Position numbers and translations under genes: made by a program. Shown here one piece after another: positions 35,340 to 45,699 of a stretch of DNA of 64,000 nucleotides; position 1 is the stretch's first letter, and each line of letters starts with the position of its first letter. Origin of the DNA: Brevibacillus sp. SYP-B805 (GTDB lineage: Bacteria; Bacillota; Bacilli; Brevibacillales; Brevibacillaceae); NCBI RefSeq assembly GCF_011059135.1, contig NZ_JAALGD010000007.1, positions 129,681-193,680 on the forward strand, in the 5' to 3' direction. The notes beneath the pieces were generated by a model, which was not told the origin of the DNA, made no database searches, and was given only the letters and a program-made list of their open reading frames with translations.

Positions 35340-36797
35340 ATGAGATGGAATGGACGTACGGTGCTTGCGCTCGTTCTCGTTTCCATGATGGCAAGCAGCC
35401 TGTTCACGATGGCTTTTCTGAAAGGCTCCACTCCGGCAGCCAGCCTGCTGACCGTGGGGGCAAGCAGCAGCCAGGATTACCCGCAGGAATTCTCCAAGCT
35501 GTATGAAGCGTTTGAGATTATCAAACGGGAATACATTCAGAATGTGCCGAACGACAAGCTGGTCGAGGGCGCGATCGACGGCATGATCAAGACCCTGGAC
35601 GATCCTTACACCGATTACATGAGTCCGGAGGCGGCCGAACAATTTAATGAATCGCTGGATTCGACCTTCCAGGGGATCGGTGCGGAAGTGACCATGCAAA
35701 ACGGCCGCGTTACCATCGTGTCGCCGTTCAAGGGTTCTCCCGCGGAGAAAGCCGGTCTGAAGCCCAACGACCAGATTTTGAGCGTCAACGGCGAGTCGCT
35801 GGAAGGCCTGGATCTGTATCAGGCGGTCCAAAAAATCAGAGGTCCCAAAGGTTCCAAGGCGGTGCTGAAAGTGCTCCGCTCCGGTGTGGAGGAACCGCTG
35901 ACGATCGTCTGCATCCGCGATGAAATCCCGATCGAGACGGTGTACAGCGAGGTCATTACGCAGGATGGTATGAAATTCGGCAAGATTGAAATCACCCAGT
36001 TCTCTGCGGAAACGGCCAAGCATTTCGCCGAGCAGCTCGACAAGCTGGAAAAGCAGGGCATCAAGGGGCTGGTGATCGACGTTCGCGGCAATCCGGGCGG
36101 TTATTTGCTGGCCGTGAAGGAAATCGGCCAGCTGCTGATTCCGCATCAGGGCACGATCGTGAAGATTGTGTACGGCGACAATGCCAAGGGAGAGGAAGAG
36201 ATCCGTTCTACCCTGGACAAGGCGAAGCCGTATCCGATCGTGATGCTGGTGGACAACGGCAGCGCCAGCGCCTCCGAGATTCTGGCGGGCGCCATGCGCG
36301 ACAGCGGCGGCTATAAGCTGGTCGGCGAAAAAACGTTCGGCAAAGGTACGGTGCAAAATACCGTCGAGATGAAGGATAAGAGCCAGATCAAGCTGACCAT
36401 CGCCAAGTGGCTGACGCCAAAGGGCGAATGGATTCACAAAAAAGGGATCGAGCCGGATTACAAGGTTGACCAGCCGGCGTTCTTCAAGGCGGCGCCGCTG
36501 CCGCAAGACAAGGTGCTGCAGCGCGATATGGCCGGAGCGGAAGTGAAGAACCTGCAGGTGATTCTGGAAGGCCTTGGCCTCGGGCCGGGACGCAGCGACG
36601 GCTATTTCGACGCCAGGACGGAAGACGCGGTCAAACGTTTCCAAGCCGGTAAAAAGCTGCCGGTAACCGGCAAGGTGGACCAGAAGACCGCCGCAGCCAT
36701 CCAGGAGGCCATCCTGGCGGAAATCCGCAACCAGAAGAACGACAAACAGCTCCAGAAGGCGCTGCAGGTGCTGGAGGAGCAGGCGAAAGCGAAATAA
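35340..36797 (+). CDS. ctpB: Carboxy-terminal processing protease (S41, CtpB-like)
   Basis: 485 residues; start at ATG 35340, or GTG one codon earlier. An N-terminal membrane anchor, a PDZ domain (GIGAEVTMQNGRVTIVSPFKGSPAEKAGL), the S41 core with catalytic Ser in DNGSASASEILAGAMRD and Lys in EKTFGKGTVQ, and a C-terminal peptidoglycan-binding domain (LQVILEGLGLGPGRSDGYFD). In Bacillus CtpB cleaves SpoIVFA to trigger sigma-K during sporulation. Its place between ftsEX and minJ is conserved. Confidence 0.92.
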   Translation: MRWNGRTVLALVLVSMMASSLFTMAFLKGSTPAASLLTVGASSSQDYPQEFSKLYEAFEIIKREYIQNVPNDKLVEGAIDGMIKTLDDPYTDYMSPEAAEQFNESLDSTFQGIGAEVTMQNGRVTIVSPFKGSPAEKAGLKPNDQILSVNGESLEGLDLYQAVQKIRGPKGSKAVLKVLRSGVEEPLTIVCIRDEIPIETVYSEVITQDGMKFGKIEITQFSAETAKHFAEQLDKLEKQGIKGLVIDVRGNPGGYLLAVKEIGQLLIPHQGTIVKIVYGDNAKGEEEIRSTLDKAKPYPIVMLVDNGSASASEILAGAMRDSGGYKLVGEKTFGKGTVQNTVEMKDKSQIKLTIAKWLTPKGEWIHKKGIEPDYKVDQPAFFKAAPLPQDKVLQRDMAGAEVKNLQVILEGLGLGPGRSDGYFDARTEDAVKRFQAGKKLPVTGKVDQKTAAAIQEAILAEIRNQKNDKQLQKALQVLEEQAKAK

Positions 36798-36840
36798 ACC
36801 GGCGCTGGAAGGCAGGGAATCGGTCCGTTGCTGTCGAAAG

Positions 36841-37147
36841 AAAACCACGGTAGTTCCACCGTGGTTCGGACGATGACAAACTTCTGTCTGGGGCATGGAG
36901 TAATGGGGGCCAGGCAAGCTCCTTTGACGACCGGCTCAGCGAAGAAACAAAGACGCGGGAGCACAGGGGGCGTGAGTCTCACATCCCTGAAACACCCAGA
37001 TGTTGAGCCCCCTGCCCGCGTCGCGTTTCGGAGCGGACATTGCAGGCTTCTTTGCGGGTCGTGAAGAGAGCGAGCAGGAACCATTACCCATGCGAGAAAA
37101 GGACTTTGTCTGCACACTGAAACCACGGTAGTTCCACCGTGGTTTTC
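36841..37147. repeat. Long imperfect inverted repeat with identical terminal hairpins (MITE-like)
   Basis: Both ends carry the same hairpin with arms AACCACGGT / ACCGTGGTT (36843-36866 and 37121-37144). The halves between are also related as inverted repeats: GCATGGAGTAATGG against GCATGGGTAATGG, TTGACGACC against TTCACGACC, and a central stem GACGCGGG-CAGGGGGC / GCCCCCTG-CCCGCGTC. The whole could fold into one hairpin of about 145 bp per arm. No gene is inside. No clear target-site duplication is visible. It occupies the ctpB-minJ gap. Confidence 0.75.
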
Positions 37148-37189
37148 GTTCTTTATTGCGCGTAAGCGTCGTAAGCTGGGGGGATCGGC

Positions 37190-38464
37190 TTGACAATGGG
37201 TTGGAATTTGCTGCTGAACGTTCTCAACAGCATGGGTTGGTTTTTGTTAAACCCGCTGATGTACGTATTTGTCCTGTTCATTTACCTGCACTATCGCCGG
37301 CAGATGGTCATGGAACGGCAGCTCTTCGCCGTTCGCATCCACGCGCCGCTGCTGCAGACCATCCGGGCGGTGGGCATGGGGCTTGCCGGAGGAGCGGCCG
37401 CCTCGGTCGCGGCCGGTGCGTTGGGCATCGCGGTGCAGGAGCGGGATCTGTGGATGCTGTGGATGCTGGCAGCCGCCTTGGCCCTGTTTCGCCTGCGCTT
37501 TCTCTGCATGGCTTACGCGGCGGGGATCCTGACGCTGCTGCACGGAATGGCGCTTCTGCTGCCCGCGCCATCTTCCCAACAGGGGATCGGCGTCGTGGTG
37601 GGGTGGCTGCGGGATGTGGCGCCGGTACCGCTCTTGGGCATGGTTGCGATCCTCCACCTGGCTGAAGCGCTTCTTGTGCGCTGGAATGCCGGGCGGGACG
37701 CGTCCCCCCTTTTTTTGGAGGGAAAACGGGGCCGGATTATCGGCGGCTTCCAACTGCATTCCTTCTGGTTGACGCCGCTGGTGCTGCTGGTTCCGGTCGC
37801 GCCGGGAAGCGGATGGAGCGGGGCTCTTTTTCCCGGATGGCCGCTCTTTGCGCCGGAGACGGATTCCTTTGCGCTGCTGCTTCTTCCGGCGGTAACCGGC
37901 TTTTCCGATATCACCACCACGATGGTTCCGGTTCACAAGGCCCGGGTGATTGCCCGTCAGCTTGCCTGGTACGCGTTGGTGCTGCTTGCAGTATCGTATG
38001 CGTCGGTCTGGGTGCCGCCTCTCACCGTCGTTGCGGCCCTTGTCGCGATCGTCGGTCATGAAGGGTTGTTCTGGCTCAGCCAGCGGCGGGAGAAAAACGC
38101 GCCCCCTGCCTTTATCCAGTCGGCTGACGGCGTCAAGGTGCTGGCGGTCATCCCCGGGACGCCGGCGGAGGAGATGGGGATCAAACCGGGGGAAGTGATT
38201 GTAAAGGTGAACGGCATTCCCGTTCGGCAGAAAGAGGACCTGTATCCGGCCCTGCAGGCGAACCCGGCTTTTTGCAAAATGGAAGTCCTCACGCATGACA
38301 AGGAAATCAAGTTCGTCCAATGCGCCGTTTATGCGGGGAACCACCATCAGCTCGGCATCATTGTCGTCCCGGATGCCAGCACGCAATATTACGTGGATCT
38401 CCGCCGGTTGGGCGTGGTGCAGCTGCTGAAGCAGCGGTTGAAACGCCTGCGCATCGGGGCATAG
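37190..38464 (+). CDS. minJ: MinJ-like polytopic PDZ protein, division-site topology
   Basis: 424 residues; TTG 37190 has GGGGGG six bases before it, while ATG 37196 is too far away. About seven membrane helices fill the first 300 residues (for example LLNPLMYVFVLFIYLHY). A C-terminal PDZ domain follows (VKVLAVIPGTPAEEMGIKPGEVIVKVNGIPVRQ). MinJ bridges DivIVA and MinD to keep division from the poles. The order ctpB-minJ-uvrB supports the call, although sequence conservation in this family is low. Confidence 0.8.
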   Translation: MTMGWNLLLNVLNSMGWFLLNPLMYVFVLFIYLHYRRQMVMERQLFAVRIHAPLLQTIRAVGMGLAGGAAASVAAGALGIAVQERDLWMLWMLAAALALFRLRFLCMAYAAGILTLLHGMALLLPAPSSQQGIGVVVGWLRDVAPVPLLGMVAILHLAEALLVRWNAGRDASPLFLEGKRGRIIGGFQLHSFWLTPLVLLVPVAPGSGWSGALFPGWPLFAPETDSFALLLLPAVTGFSDITTTMVPVHKARVIARQLAWYALVLLAVSYASVWVPPLTVVAALVAIVGHEGLFWLSQRREKNAPPAFIQSADGVKVLAVIPGTPAEEMGIKPGEVIVKVNGIPVRQKEDLYPALQANPAFCKMEVLTHDKEIKFVQCAVYAGNHHQLGIIVVPDASTQYYVDLRRLGVVQLLKQRLKRLRIGA

Positions 38465-38496
38465 GACGGACAGATGAGCAGGATGAAAATGCAAAA

Positions 38497-38546
38497 ACAG
38501 GACAGGCCATGATGATCCATCATGCAGCCTGTCCTGTAATGTTTTT
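38497..38546. terminator. Terminator between convergent minJ and flgD-like genes
   Basis: Stem ACAGGACAGGC / GCCTGTCCTGT with an inner CATGATG / CATCATG stem, an A run on one side and TTTTT on the other; probably bidirectional. Confidence 0.85.
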
Positions 38547-38556
38547 CAATGGTTCT

Positions 38557-39462
38557 TTACGCGATTCCTTCGGCTTCAAACCCGGTAATCTGGTTCAGCT
38601 TCAGCCGCGTGTTGTCGCTCAGCACAAACTCGACCAGCCCGTTTTTCATGCTGACGGCGGAGATGGTGCCGGTTTTCTCGCTGCCATCCGTGTCCGTGTA
38701 GGTAACCTTGTAGCCGATCATCTGGGCATATTTCAGGGAGCTGTCCATCGGCACGCTGTCGGGTTTGACGGTTACGCCGGTGATATCCTCGGAGGCGATG
38801 GTGGTGCCGTCGTTAAGCTGGATGCTGACTTGGCCGTCTTTCATGGCAAATCCGGCGATCACCCCGTCTTTGGTCTCATATACGGTTGTCACGTCGTTGG
38901 TGGTATCCGGATTATTGTCGGCATCCACCTCGCGGGCCACCCGGTAGGTGACATGCATGCCGACCATGTCCGCATATTTCAGGGTGCTGTCCATCAAGGT
39001 GTCATTAAACACGCCGGAGGAATCCATCCCGTTTACCTGCTCGCGCGGCACCAGGTCTTCGCCGATCTGGAAGTAAATTTTGCCGTTATCCATTTTCACC
39101 GCGTTGATCGTGCCCGTTTTTTGCTCCCGGGTCTCCTCGCCGGTGATGTCGTCCTTCGTCACCTTTTCATAGCTGGCCGTTCTGCCGATCAGCTCTTCAT
39201 ACTTCCGGATGGTGAGCAGGCTGTTGTTCGATTCCTCCATCAGCGTCTGGATTTTGGTCAGCCGCTCCACCATGGTCAGCATGGAGGTTTGCTGGAGAAA
39301 CTGATTGTTGTCCATCGGCGAGAGCGGATCCTGGTATTTCAGCTGTTCCAGCATCAGTTTCATGAAGGCGTTCGAATCCAGTTCGCTGGAAAACTCTTTT
39401 TTATTTTTATAGCTGTACGCCGGGTTGATCAAGGAAGTGGTATTGCTTACGGTATCAGCCAT
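38557..39462 (-). CDS. FlgD-like hook-capping protein with three repeat modules
   Basis: 301 residues from the ATG at 39462 (AGGAGGAACCCAC upstream). Residues 1-80 match the FlgD N-terminal domain: [20 protein letters not shown] and [19 protein letters not shown]. Three related modules follow at about 85-148, 158-232 and 240-296, each with a helix like [16 protein letters not shown] and a strand pair like [18 protein letters not shown]. Bacillus FlgD is about half this length. FlgD caps the growing flagellar hook. Here the gene lies alone between minJ and uvrB, away from a hook operon. Confidence 0.82.
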   Translation of the reverse strand: MADTVSNTTSLINPAYSYKNKKEFSSELDSNAFMKLMLEQLKYQDPLSPMDNNQFLQQTSMLTMVERLTKIQTLMEESNNSLLTIRKYEELIGRTASYEKVTKDDITGEETREQKTGTINAVKMDNGKIYFQIGEDLVPREQVNGMDSSGVFNDTLMDSTLKYADMVGMHVTYRVAREVDADNNPDTTNDVTTVYETKDGVIAGFAMKDGQVSIQLNDGTTIASEDITGVTVKPDSVPMDSSLKYAQMIGYKVTYTDTDGSEKTGTISAVSMKNGLVEFVLSDNTRLKLNQITGFEAEGIA

Positions 39463-39568
39463 GTGGGTTCCTCCTGTCGCACGGGAGATCTGTCCGCAGA
39501 GATTCGCTATTTGATTATCGGCCAAAAAGTGGGAAGGCTACAGACAAACATTTGTTCGAATCCGGGGC

Positions 39569-39595
39569 TTATTTTTGGATTTTTTGTGCTATAAT
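39569..39595 (+). promoter_or_regulatory. Likely promoter of uvrBA
   Basis: Extended -10 TGC-TATAAT (TATAAT at 39590) with a poor -35 (TTATTT at 39569), 35 bases before the uvrB start. I see no LexA-type GAACnnnnGTTC site. Confidence 0.5.
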
Positions 39596-39629
39596 GGGTA
39601 GTGATATGGCAAAGGAGATGAACGGGTTG

Positions 39630-41606
39630 ATGGATCGTTTTCAATTGGTGTCCGAGTTTGCGCCGTCGGGCGACCAGCCGACCGCGATTGCAGAACTGGT
39701 CGAAGGAGTCCTGCAGGGCAAACGCCACCAAACCTTGCTGGGAGCGACCGGAACCGGCAAAACGTTTACCGCGGCGCATGTGATCGCGCAGGTGAACAAG
39801 CCGACGCTGGTCATGGCCCACAACAAGACGCTGGCTGCCCAACTGGCCGCCGAGTTTAAAGAGTTTTTCCCGCACAACGCCGTCGAATACTTCGTCAGCT
39901 ACTACGATTACTACCAACCGGAAGCATATATCCCCCAGTCTGACACCTATATCGAAAAAGACTCGAGCATCAACGATGAGATCGACAAGCTGCGCCACTC
40001 CGCCACCAGCGCCCTGTTTGAACGGCGGGACGTGATCATCGTGGCCTCCGTATCCTGCATTTATGGATTGGGTTCGCCGGAAGAGTACCGGGAACTGCTC
40101 CTTTCCCTGCGGGTCGGGATGGAAAAGAGCCGCGACGAAGTGCTTCACCGCCTCGTCGACATTCAATACACCCGCAATGACATCAACTTCACGCGCGGAA
40201 CCTTCCGCGTGCGCGGGGACGTGCTGGAGATTTTCCCCGCCTCCCACAGCGAGCAGGCGATTCGGGTCGAGTTTTTTGGGGATGAGATTGAGCGGATTAC
40301 CGAAATCGACGTGCTGACCGGGGAAATCCTGGGCACCCGGGAGCACGTGGCTATTTTCCCGGCTTCCCACTATGTGACCCGGGGAGAAAAAATGAAGCGG
40401 GCCATCGCCAGCATCGAGGCGGAGCTGGAAGAACGCCTCGCCGAGCTGCGGGCCGCGGGCAAGCTGCTGGAGGCTCAGCGGCTGGAGCAGCGCACCCGCT
40501 ATGACATCGAGATGATGGCGGAAATGGGCTTCTGCTCCGGGATCGAGAACTACTCCCGCCATCTGACGGGACTGCCGCCGGGGCATCCGCCTTACACGCT
40601 GCTGGACTACTTCCCGGACGATTTTCTCCTGATCGTCGACGAGTCTCATATGACGCTGCCGCAGGTGCGCGGCATGTACAACGGGGACAAGGCCCGCAAA
40701 GACGTGCTGGTGGAGCACGGTTTCCGCCTGCCGTCCGCTCGGGACAACCGGCCGCTCAAGTTCGAGGAATTCGAAGCCAAGATTCCGCAGGCCATCTATA
40801 TCTCCGCCACCCCGGGGCCGTACGAGCTGGAGCATTGTCCGGTGCTGGTCCAGCAGGTGATCCGCCCGACCGGTCTGGTGGATCCGACGATCTCGGTGCG
40901 CCCGATCAAGGGGCAGATTGACGATCTGATCGGCGAGATCCGCGCCACCATCGCGAAAGACGAACGGGTGCTGGTCACGACGCTGACCAAGAAGATGGCG
41001 GAGGATTTGACCGATTACCTGAAAGAGATCGGCATCAAGGTGCGCTATCTCCACTCCGACATCAAGACGATCGAGCGGATGCAGATCCTGCGGTCGCTCC
41101 GTCTGGGCGAATTCGATGTACTGGTCGGGATCAACCTGCTGCGGGAAGGGCTGGACCTGCCGGAGGTATCGCTGGTTGCCATCCTCGACGCCGACAAAGA
41201 GGGGTTCCTGCGCAACGAGCGCTCGCTGATCCAAACGATCGGGCGGGCGGCGCGCAACGCGGAGGGACGCGTCATCATGTATGCCGACAAAATCACGGAT
41301 TCGATGCGGGCCGCCATTCAGGAGACGGAACGGCGCCGCAACATCCAGATCGCCTACAACGAAAAGCACGGCATCACGCCGCAGACGGTGAAAAAAGCCG
41401 TGCGGGACGTGATCGAAGCGACCCGCGTGGCCGAAGAGAAGGCGGATTACCTGCCGCACGCCGATTTCAAGAAACTGTCGAAAAAAGACCGCCTGCAGGT
41501 TATCGAGCGGATGGAAGAGGAAATGAAGGAAGCGGCCCGCAACCTGCTGTTCGAACGAGCCGCAGAGCTGCGTGACCTGATCCTGGAGCTGAAGGCGGAT
41601 CTATAA
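39630..41606 (+). CDS. uvrB: Excinuclease ABC subunit B
   Basis: 658 residues starting [20 protein letters not shown], the normal UvrB start; the AAAGGAG site is 13 bases away, and TTG at 39627 is an alternative. Helicase motif I GATGTGKT, the beta-hairpin region [20 protein letters not shown], motif II VDESH, IGRAARN (motif VI), and a C-terminal UVR domain with [20 protein letters not shown]. It verifies DNA damage loaded by UvrA and recruits UvrC. uvrA follows after 16 bases. Confidence 0.97.
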   Translation: MDRFQLVSEFAPSGDQPTAIAELVEGVLQGKRHQTLLGATGTGKTFTAAHVIAQVNKPTLVMAHNKTLAAQLAAEFKEFFPHNAVEYFVSYYDYYQPEAYIPQSDTYIEKDSSINDEIDKLRHSATSALFERRDVIIVASVSCIYGLGSPEEYRELLLSLRVGMEKSRDEVLHRLVDIQYTRNDINFTRGTFRVRGDVLEIFPASHSEQAIRVEFFGDEIERITEIDVLTGEILGTREHVAIFPASHYVTRGEKMKRAIASIEAELEERLAELRAAGKLLEAQRLEQRTRYDIEMMAEMGFCSGIENYSRHLTGLPPGHPPYTLLDYFPDDFLLIVDESHMTLPQVRGMYNGDKARKDVLVEHGFRLPSARDNRPLKFEEFEAKIPQAIYISATPGPYELEHCPVLVQQVIRPTGLVDPTISVRPIKGQIDDLIGEIRATIAKDERVLVTTLTKKMAEDLTDYLKEIGIKVRYLHSDIKTIERMQILRSLRLGEFDVLVGINLLREGLDLPEVSLVAILDADKEGFLRNERSLIQTIGRAARNAEGRVIMYADKITDSMRAAIQETERRRNIQIAYNEKHGITPQTVKKAVRDVIEATRVAEEKADYLPHADFKKLSKKDRLQVIERMEEEMKEAARNLLFERAAELRDLILELKADL

Positions 41607-41622
41607 GGAGAGATAACCATCC

Positions 41623-44490
41623 ATGCCATTGGAACATATCATCGTCAAGGGCGCACGCGCCCACAATCTGAAAAACATTGATGTGACGATCCCGCGCGAC
41701 AAGTTTGTGGTGCTGACCGGCCTGTCGGGTTCGGGCAAATCGTCTCTCGCTTTTGATACCATCTATGCCGAAGGGCAGCGCCGCTACGTGGAATCCCTGT
41801 CCGCCTACGCGCGGCAGTTCCTAGGCCAAATGGACAAGCCGGATGTGGACTCCATCGAAGGGCTCTCCCCGGCCATCTCGATCGACCAGAAGACCACCAG
41901 CCGCAATCCCCGTTCCACGGTGGGCACCGTGACCGAAATCTACGACTATCTGCGCCTCTTGTACGCCCGGATCGGCAGGGCAATCTGCCCCGAGCACGGG
42001 ATTGAAATCCAGTCGCAAACCATCGAGCAGATGGTGGACCGGGTGATGGAGTATCCGGAACGGACCCGGCTGCAGATCCTGGCGCCGCTCGTGCAGGGGC
42101 GCAAGGGTGAGCACGTCAAGCTGTTGGAAGATATCCGCAAGCAGGGGTTTGTCCGCGTGCGCGTGAACGGCGAGGTGCGCGACCTGTCGGAAGACATCAA
42201 GCTGGAAAAAAACAAAAAGCACAGCATCGAAGTGGTGATCGACCGGATCGTGGTCAAACCGGACGTGCGCTCCCGGTTGGCCGATTCGCTGGAAACGGCG
42301 CTGCGGCTTGCGGACGGCAAGGTGATTGTCGATGTGATCGACCAGGAAGAGCTGCTGTTCAGCGAAAAGCACGCCTGCCCGATTTGCGGCTTTTCCATCG
42401 GGGAGCTGGAGCCGCGAATCTTTTCCTTCAACAGCCCGTATGGAGCGTGTCCGGAGTGCGACGGCCTGGGCGTCAAGATGGAGGTAGACCCCGATCTGGT
42501 CGTGCCGGATTGGCGCAAAACCCTCCAGGAGGGAGCCATTGAGGCCTGGGAGCCGAAGTCGTCCACCTACTACCCGCAGCTGCTGGAATCCGCCTGCCGC
42601 CACTTCGCGATCAGGATGGATATCCCGTTTGCGGAGCTGCCCGAGGAGCATGTGCGCATCCTGCTGTACGGCAGCAACGGGGAGAAGATTCACTTCCGCT
42701 ATGAAAACGAGTTCGGGCAGGTGAGGGAAGCGGTTGTCCCGTTTGAAGGTGTCATTCCCAACCTGCAAAGACGCTATGTGGAGACCAGCTCCGACTATAT
42801 CCGCGAACAGATCGAAAGCTATATGAGCCAGAAACCCTGCCATGTCTGCAAGGGCCAGCGGCTGCGTCCCGAGAGCCTGGCCGTCAAGGTGGGAGGCAAA
42901 GCCATCTCCGAGCTGACCGATCTGTCGATTACAGAGGCGTTCCGTTTCGTGGACAGCCTGGAGCTGAATGAAAAGGAAGCGAAAATCGCCCACCTGATTT
43001 TGAAGGAAATCAAATCGCGCCTGCATTTTCTCATTGATGTGGGGCTCGATTACCTGACGCTGAGCCGCGCGGCGGGGACGCTGTCCGGCGGGGAAGCGCA
43101 GCGGATTCGCCTGGCTACCCAGATCGGCTCCAGCCTGATGGGGGTTCTGTATATCCTGGATGAGCCGAGCATCGGGCTGCACCAGCGGGACAACGCCCGG
43201 CTGATCAAGACGCTGGAGCACATGACCCGTCTGGGCAACACCCTGATTGTCGTGGAACACGACGAAGACACGATGCTGGCGTGCGACTACATCATTGATA
43301 TCGGCCCGGGAGCCGGTATTCATGGCGGGCAGGTGGTGGCTGCCGGCACGCCGGAAGAAGTGATGAAGAACGAAGCGTCGCTGACCGGCGCCTATCTGAG
43401 CGGCCGCAAATTCATTCCGGTCCCGCTGGAGCGGCGCAAGCCAAACGGCAAGTGGATTGTCGTGGAAGGCGCCCGGGAGAACAACCTGAAAAACGTGACC
43501 GTCAAGATTCCGCTCGGGCTGTTCGTGGCGGTGACCGGTGTGTCCGGCTCCGGCAAAAGCACGCTGATCAATGAAATCCTGCACAAAGCGCTCGCCCGCG
43601 AGCTGAACGGGGCGAAAGTGAAACCGGGGGCGTACCGCAGCATCAGCGGCCTAGAGCATCTGGACAAGGTGATCGATATCGACCAGTCCCCGATTGGCCG
43701 TACACCGCGCTCCAATCCGGCCACCTACACGGGGGTATTCGACGATATCCGCGATCTGTTCGCTTCTACCAATGAAGCGAAGGTCCGGGGCTACAAGAAA
43801 GGACGTTTCAGCTTCAACGTCAAGGGAGGGCGTTGTGAAGCGTGCAGCGGGGACGGGATCATCAAGATCGAGATGCACTTCCTCCCTGACGTTTATGTGC
43901 CGTGCGAAGTGTGCCACGGCAAGCGGTATAACCGGGAGACCCTGGAAGTCAAATACAAGGGCAAGAATATTGCCGACGTGCTGGAAATGACCATCGAAGA
44001 TGCGTTGGAATACTTCCGCAACCTCCCGCGCATCGAACGGAAAATCCAGACCCTGATCGATGTCGGCTTGGGCTACATGAAGCTGGGGCAGCCGGCCACG
44101 ACGCTCTCCGGCGGGGAAGCGCAGCGGGTCAAGCTGGCCTCCGAATTATACCGCCGCAGTTCCGGACGGACGCTCTACATTCTGGATGAGCCGACGACCG
44201 GCCTGCACACGGATGATATCGACCGCCTGCTCAAGGTTCTGCAGCGGCTGGTGGAGAACGGCGACACCGTCCTGGTGATCGAACATAATCTGGATGTGAT
44301 CAAAACCGCCGACTATATCATTGACCTTGGGCCGGAGGGCGGTACGGGCGGCGGGCAGATCATCGCCACCGGCACCCCCGAAGAGGTGGCCAAGGTGAAA
44401 GAATCGTATACGGGGCAATTCCTGGCGCCGATTCTGGAGAGAGACAAGGCGCGGACACAGCAGCGTTTGAAAGAGCTGGTCTCCAAATAG
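41623..44490 (+). CDS. uvrA: Excinuclease ABC subunit A
   Basis: 955 residues, two ABC-type ATPase halves. Walker [15 protein letters not shown] and [14 protein letters not shown]; signatures [18 protein letters not shown] and [18 protein letters not shown]; zinc-finger Cys pairs (CPICGF with CPECDG, and [27 protein letters not shown]). It scans DNA for bulky lesions with UvrB. It is co-transcribed with uvrB (AAGGAGAG site). Confidence 0.97.
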   Translation: MPLEHIIVKGARAHNLKNIDVTIPRDKFVVLTGLSGSGKSSLAFDTIYAEGQRRYVESLSAYARQFLGQMDKPDVDSIEGLSPAISIDQKTTSRNPRSTVGTVTEIYDYLRLLYARIGRAICPEHGIEIQSQTIEQMVDRVMEYPERTRLQILAPLVQGRKGEHVKLLEDIRKQGFVRVRVNGEVRDLSEDIKLEKNKKHSIEVVIDRIVVKPDVRSRLADSLETALRLADGKVIVDVIDQEELLFSEKHACPICGFSIGELEPRIFSFNSPYGACPECDGLGVKMEVDPDLVVPDWRKTLQEGAIEAWEPKSSTYYPQLLESACRHFAIRMDIPFAELPEEHVRILLYGSNGEKIHFRYENEFGQVREAVVPFEGVIPNLQRRYVETSSDYIREQIESYMSQKPCHVCKGQRLRPESLAVKVGGKAISELTDLSITEAFRFVDSLELNEKEAKIAHLILKEIKSRLHFLIDVGLDYLTLSRAAGTLSGGEAQRIRLATQIGSSLMGVLYILDEPSIGLHQRDNARLIKTLEHMTRLGNTLIVVEHDEDTMLACDYIIDIGPGAGIHGGQVVAAGTPEEVMKNEASLTGAYLSGRKFIPVPLERRKPNGKWIVVEGARENNLKNVTVKIPLGLFVAVTGVSGSGKSTLINEILHKALARELNGAKVKPGAYRSISGLEHLDKVIDIDQSPIGRTPRSNPATYTGVFDDIRDLFASTNEAKVRGYKKGRFSFNVKGGRCEACSGDGIIKIEMHFLPDVYVPCEVCHGKRYNRETLEVKYKGKNIADVLEMTIEDALEYFRNLPRIERKIQTLIDVGLGYMKLGQPATTLSGGEAQRVKLASELYRRSSGRTLYILDEPTTGLHTDDIDRLLKVLQRLVENGDTVLVIEHNLDVIKTADYIIDLGPEGGTGGGQIIATGTPEEVAKVKESYTGQFLAPILERDKARTQQRLKELVSK

Positions 44491-44509
44491 GGAAAACGGG
44501 GGAGAGAGA

Positions 44510-45139
44510 ATGGACTACGCCGCAATGATGCTGGCAGCACTGCCGGACCGGCTGGTGGAAAAGGCCAAAGCCTATTTCGACGGACAGGACCCGGCTCACG
44601 ACTGGTATCACAATCTGCGCGTCATGGCGCTGTGCGAACGGATCGGCCGTGAAGAAGGGGCGGAGATGGAGGTGCTCCGCCTCGCCGCGCTCCTGCACGA
44701 TATCGGTCGGGCCGAAGAGAGGCGGACACAGGAGTGCCATGCGGAGATCAGCGCGCGCGAATGCGTTCCGCTGTTACGGGCGGAAGGCTATGACGATAGC
44801 CTGATCGCCACGGTTCAGAAGGCCATTCTCACCCATCGCTTTCGCAGGAACAATCCCCCGGTGACCCTGGAGGAACGCATCCTGTTCGACGCGGATAAGC
44901 TGGATTCGATCGGGGCGATCGGCGTTGCCCGGGCATTCGCTTACTCGGGAGTGCTCGGACAGCCCCTGCAGGCGGATGATCCCGCTCAACATACCCCGGC
45001 CCGGGAGTTTGCCCAAAAGCTGATTCACCTGAAGGAGCGGCTCATGACCCCGACTGCGCGGGCAATCGCCGAACAGCGCCATGCCTTCATGGTCGCCTTT
45101 TTTCAGCGGTGGGAGAGTGAATGTCGGGGGGAAGGGTAG
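44510..45139 (+). CDS. HD-domain phosphohydrolase (YpgQ/YedJ-like)
   Basis: 209 residues. HDWYHNLRVMALCERIGREEG and LAALLHDIGRAEE give the H...HD...D metal site, with a later FDADKLDSIGAIGVARAF. Members such as YpgQ hydrolyse nucleotide pyrophosphates using a divalent metal. A GGGAGAGAG site precedes the ATG, and the gene sits 19 bases after uvrA, so it may share its transcript. Nucleotide-pool cleaning next to repair genes is a reasonable guess only. Confidence 0.82.
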   Translation: MDYAAMMLAALPDRLVEKAKAYFDGQDPAHDWYHNLRVMALCERIGREEGAEMEVLRLAALLHDIGRAEERRTQECHAEISARECVPLLRAEGYDDSLIATVQKAILTHRFRRNNPPVTLEERILFDADKLDSIGAIGVARAFAYSGVLGQPLQADDPAQHTPAREFAQKLIHLKERLMTPTARAIAEQRHAFMVAFFQRWESECRGEG

Positions 45140-45148
45140 GATGAGAGC

Positions 45149-45511
45149 ATGATCAGATGGCTGATTCGACTGCTGTTAAACGGAGGGGCGCTGCTTCTCG
45201 TGAGCTACTGGTTTCCGGAAGTAAAGGTAGAAAGCTATGCGGTTGCGGTGCTCGCGGCGTTTATTTTGGGGCTGGTCAATACGGTGATCCGGCCGGTGCT
45301 GATGTTTTTGACCATTCCGCTGCGCATGATGACGCTCGGCCTGTTTTGGTTCGTCGTCAATGCGGTCACATTCGCGCTGACGGCCTACCTGATTGACGGC
45401 TTTGAGATCGGAGAATGGCCGATGTCGCTGGTAACCACCATCTTGGCGGCAGCGACCATGAGCTTTCTCGGCTGGATCATCGATCTTGTCTTTCGGAAGA
45501 GTGACGATTGA
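45149..45511 (+). CDS. YvlD-like small membrane protein (phage holin family 4)
   Basis: 120 residues, four hydrophobic segments; the order LLLNGGALLLVSYWFPEVKVESY, ILGLVNTVIRPVLMFLTIPL, FWFVVNAVTFALTAYLIDGFEIG is characteristic of YvlD. These are called holin-like, but in Bacillus they lie near uvrBA and belong to envelope-stress genes. No phage genes are nearby. It ends the uvrBA transcript before a terminator. Confidence 0.85.
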   Translation: MIRWLIRLLLNGGALLLVSYWFPEVKVESYAVAVLAAFILGLVNTVIRPVLMFLTIPLRMMTLGLFWFVVNAVTFALTAYLIDGFEIGEWPMSLVTTILAAATMSFLGWIIDLVFRKSDD

Positions 45512-45520
45512 TGCGCATGA

Positions 45521-45558
45521 AAAGGCCACCGGCTTGTCCAGCCGGTGGCGTTGCTTTT
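45521..45558. terminator. Bidirectional terminator between yvlD-like gene and agr-like locus
   Basis: Perfect 9-bp stem GCCACCGGC / GCCGGTGGC, with GTTGCTTTT on the plus side and CCTTTTC on the minus side. Confidence 0.85.
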
Positions 45559-45573
45559 ACATGATGACCAGTT

Positions 45574-45699
45574 TTATTCACCGCGCAGATGCGGTGGTTT
45601 GGGTTCGTGCCAGACTCCCATTTTCAGGATGCCCATCAGATTCAGGGCAGACAACGCTGCAAACACGCCGCACGACATACGAAGCACTTTCTTCATCAT
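45574..45699 (-). CDS. AgrD-like autoinducer propeptide without ring Cys/Ser
   Basis: 41 residues from ATG 45699 (40 from ATG 45696), too small for routine gene calling. It begins MMKKVLRMSCGVFAALSAL, continues NLMGILKMGVWHEP and ends KPPHLRGE. The amphipathic N-terminal helix and the charged Pro-rich tail (HEPKPPHLRGE, compare DEVEVPKEL in staphylococcal AgrD) fit the family. Its start overlaps the agrB stop (ATGATGA) with GGAAAGG upstream. Unlike known AgrD, no Cys or Ser lies in the dozen residues before the expected AgrB cut; the nearest are Ser16 and Cys9 (40-residue numbering). The mature signal, if any, is uncertain. Confidence 0.75.
   Translation of the reverse strand: MMKKVLRMSCGVFAALSALNLMGILKMGVWHEPKPPHLRGE

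Noticed and set aside
45149..45511. Phage holin as a sign of a prophage
   Set aside because: The YvlD family is chromosomal in Bacillales and no phage genes are nearby.
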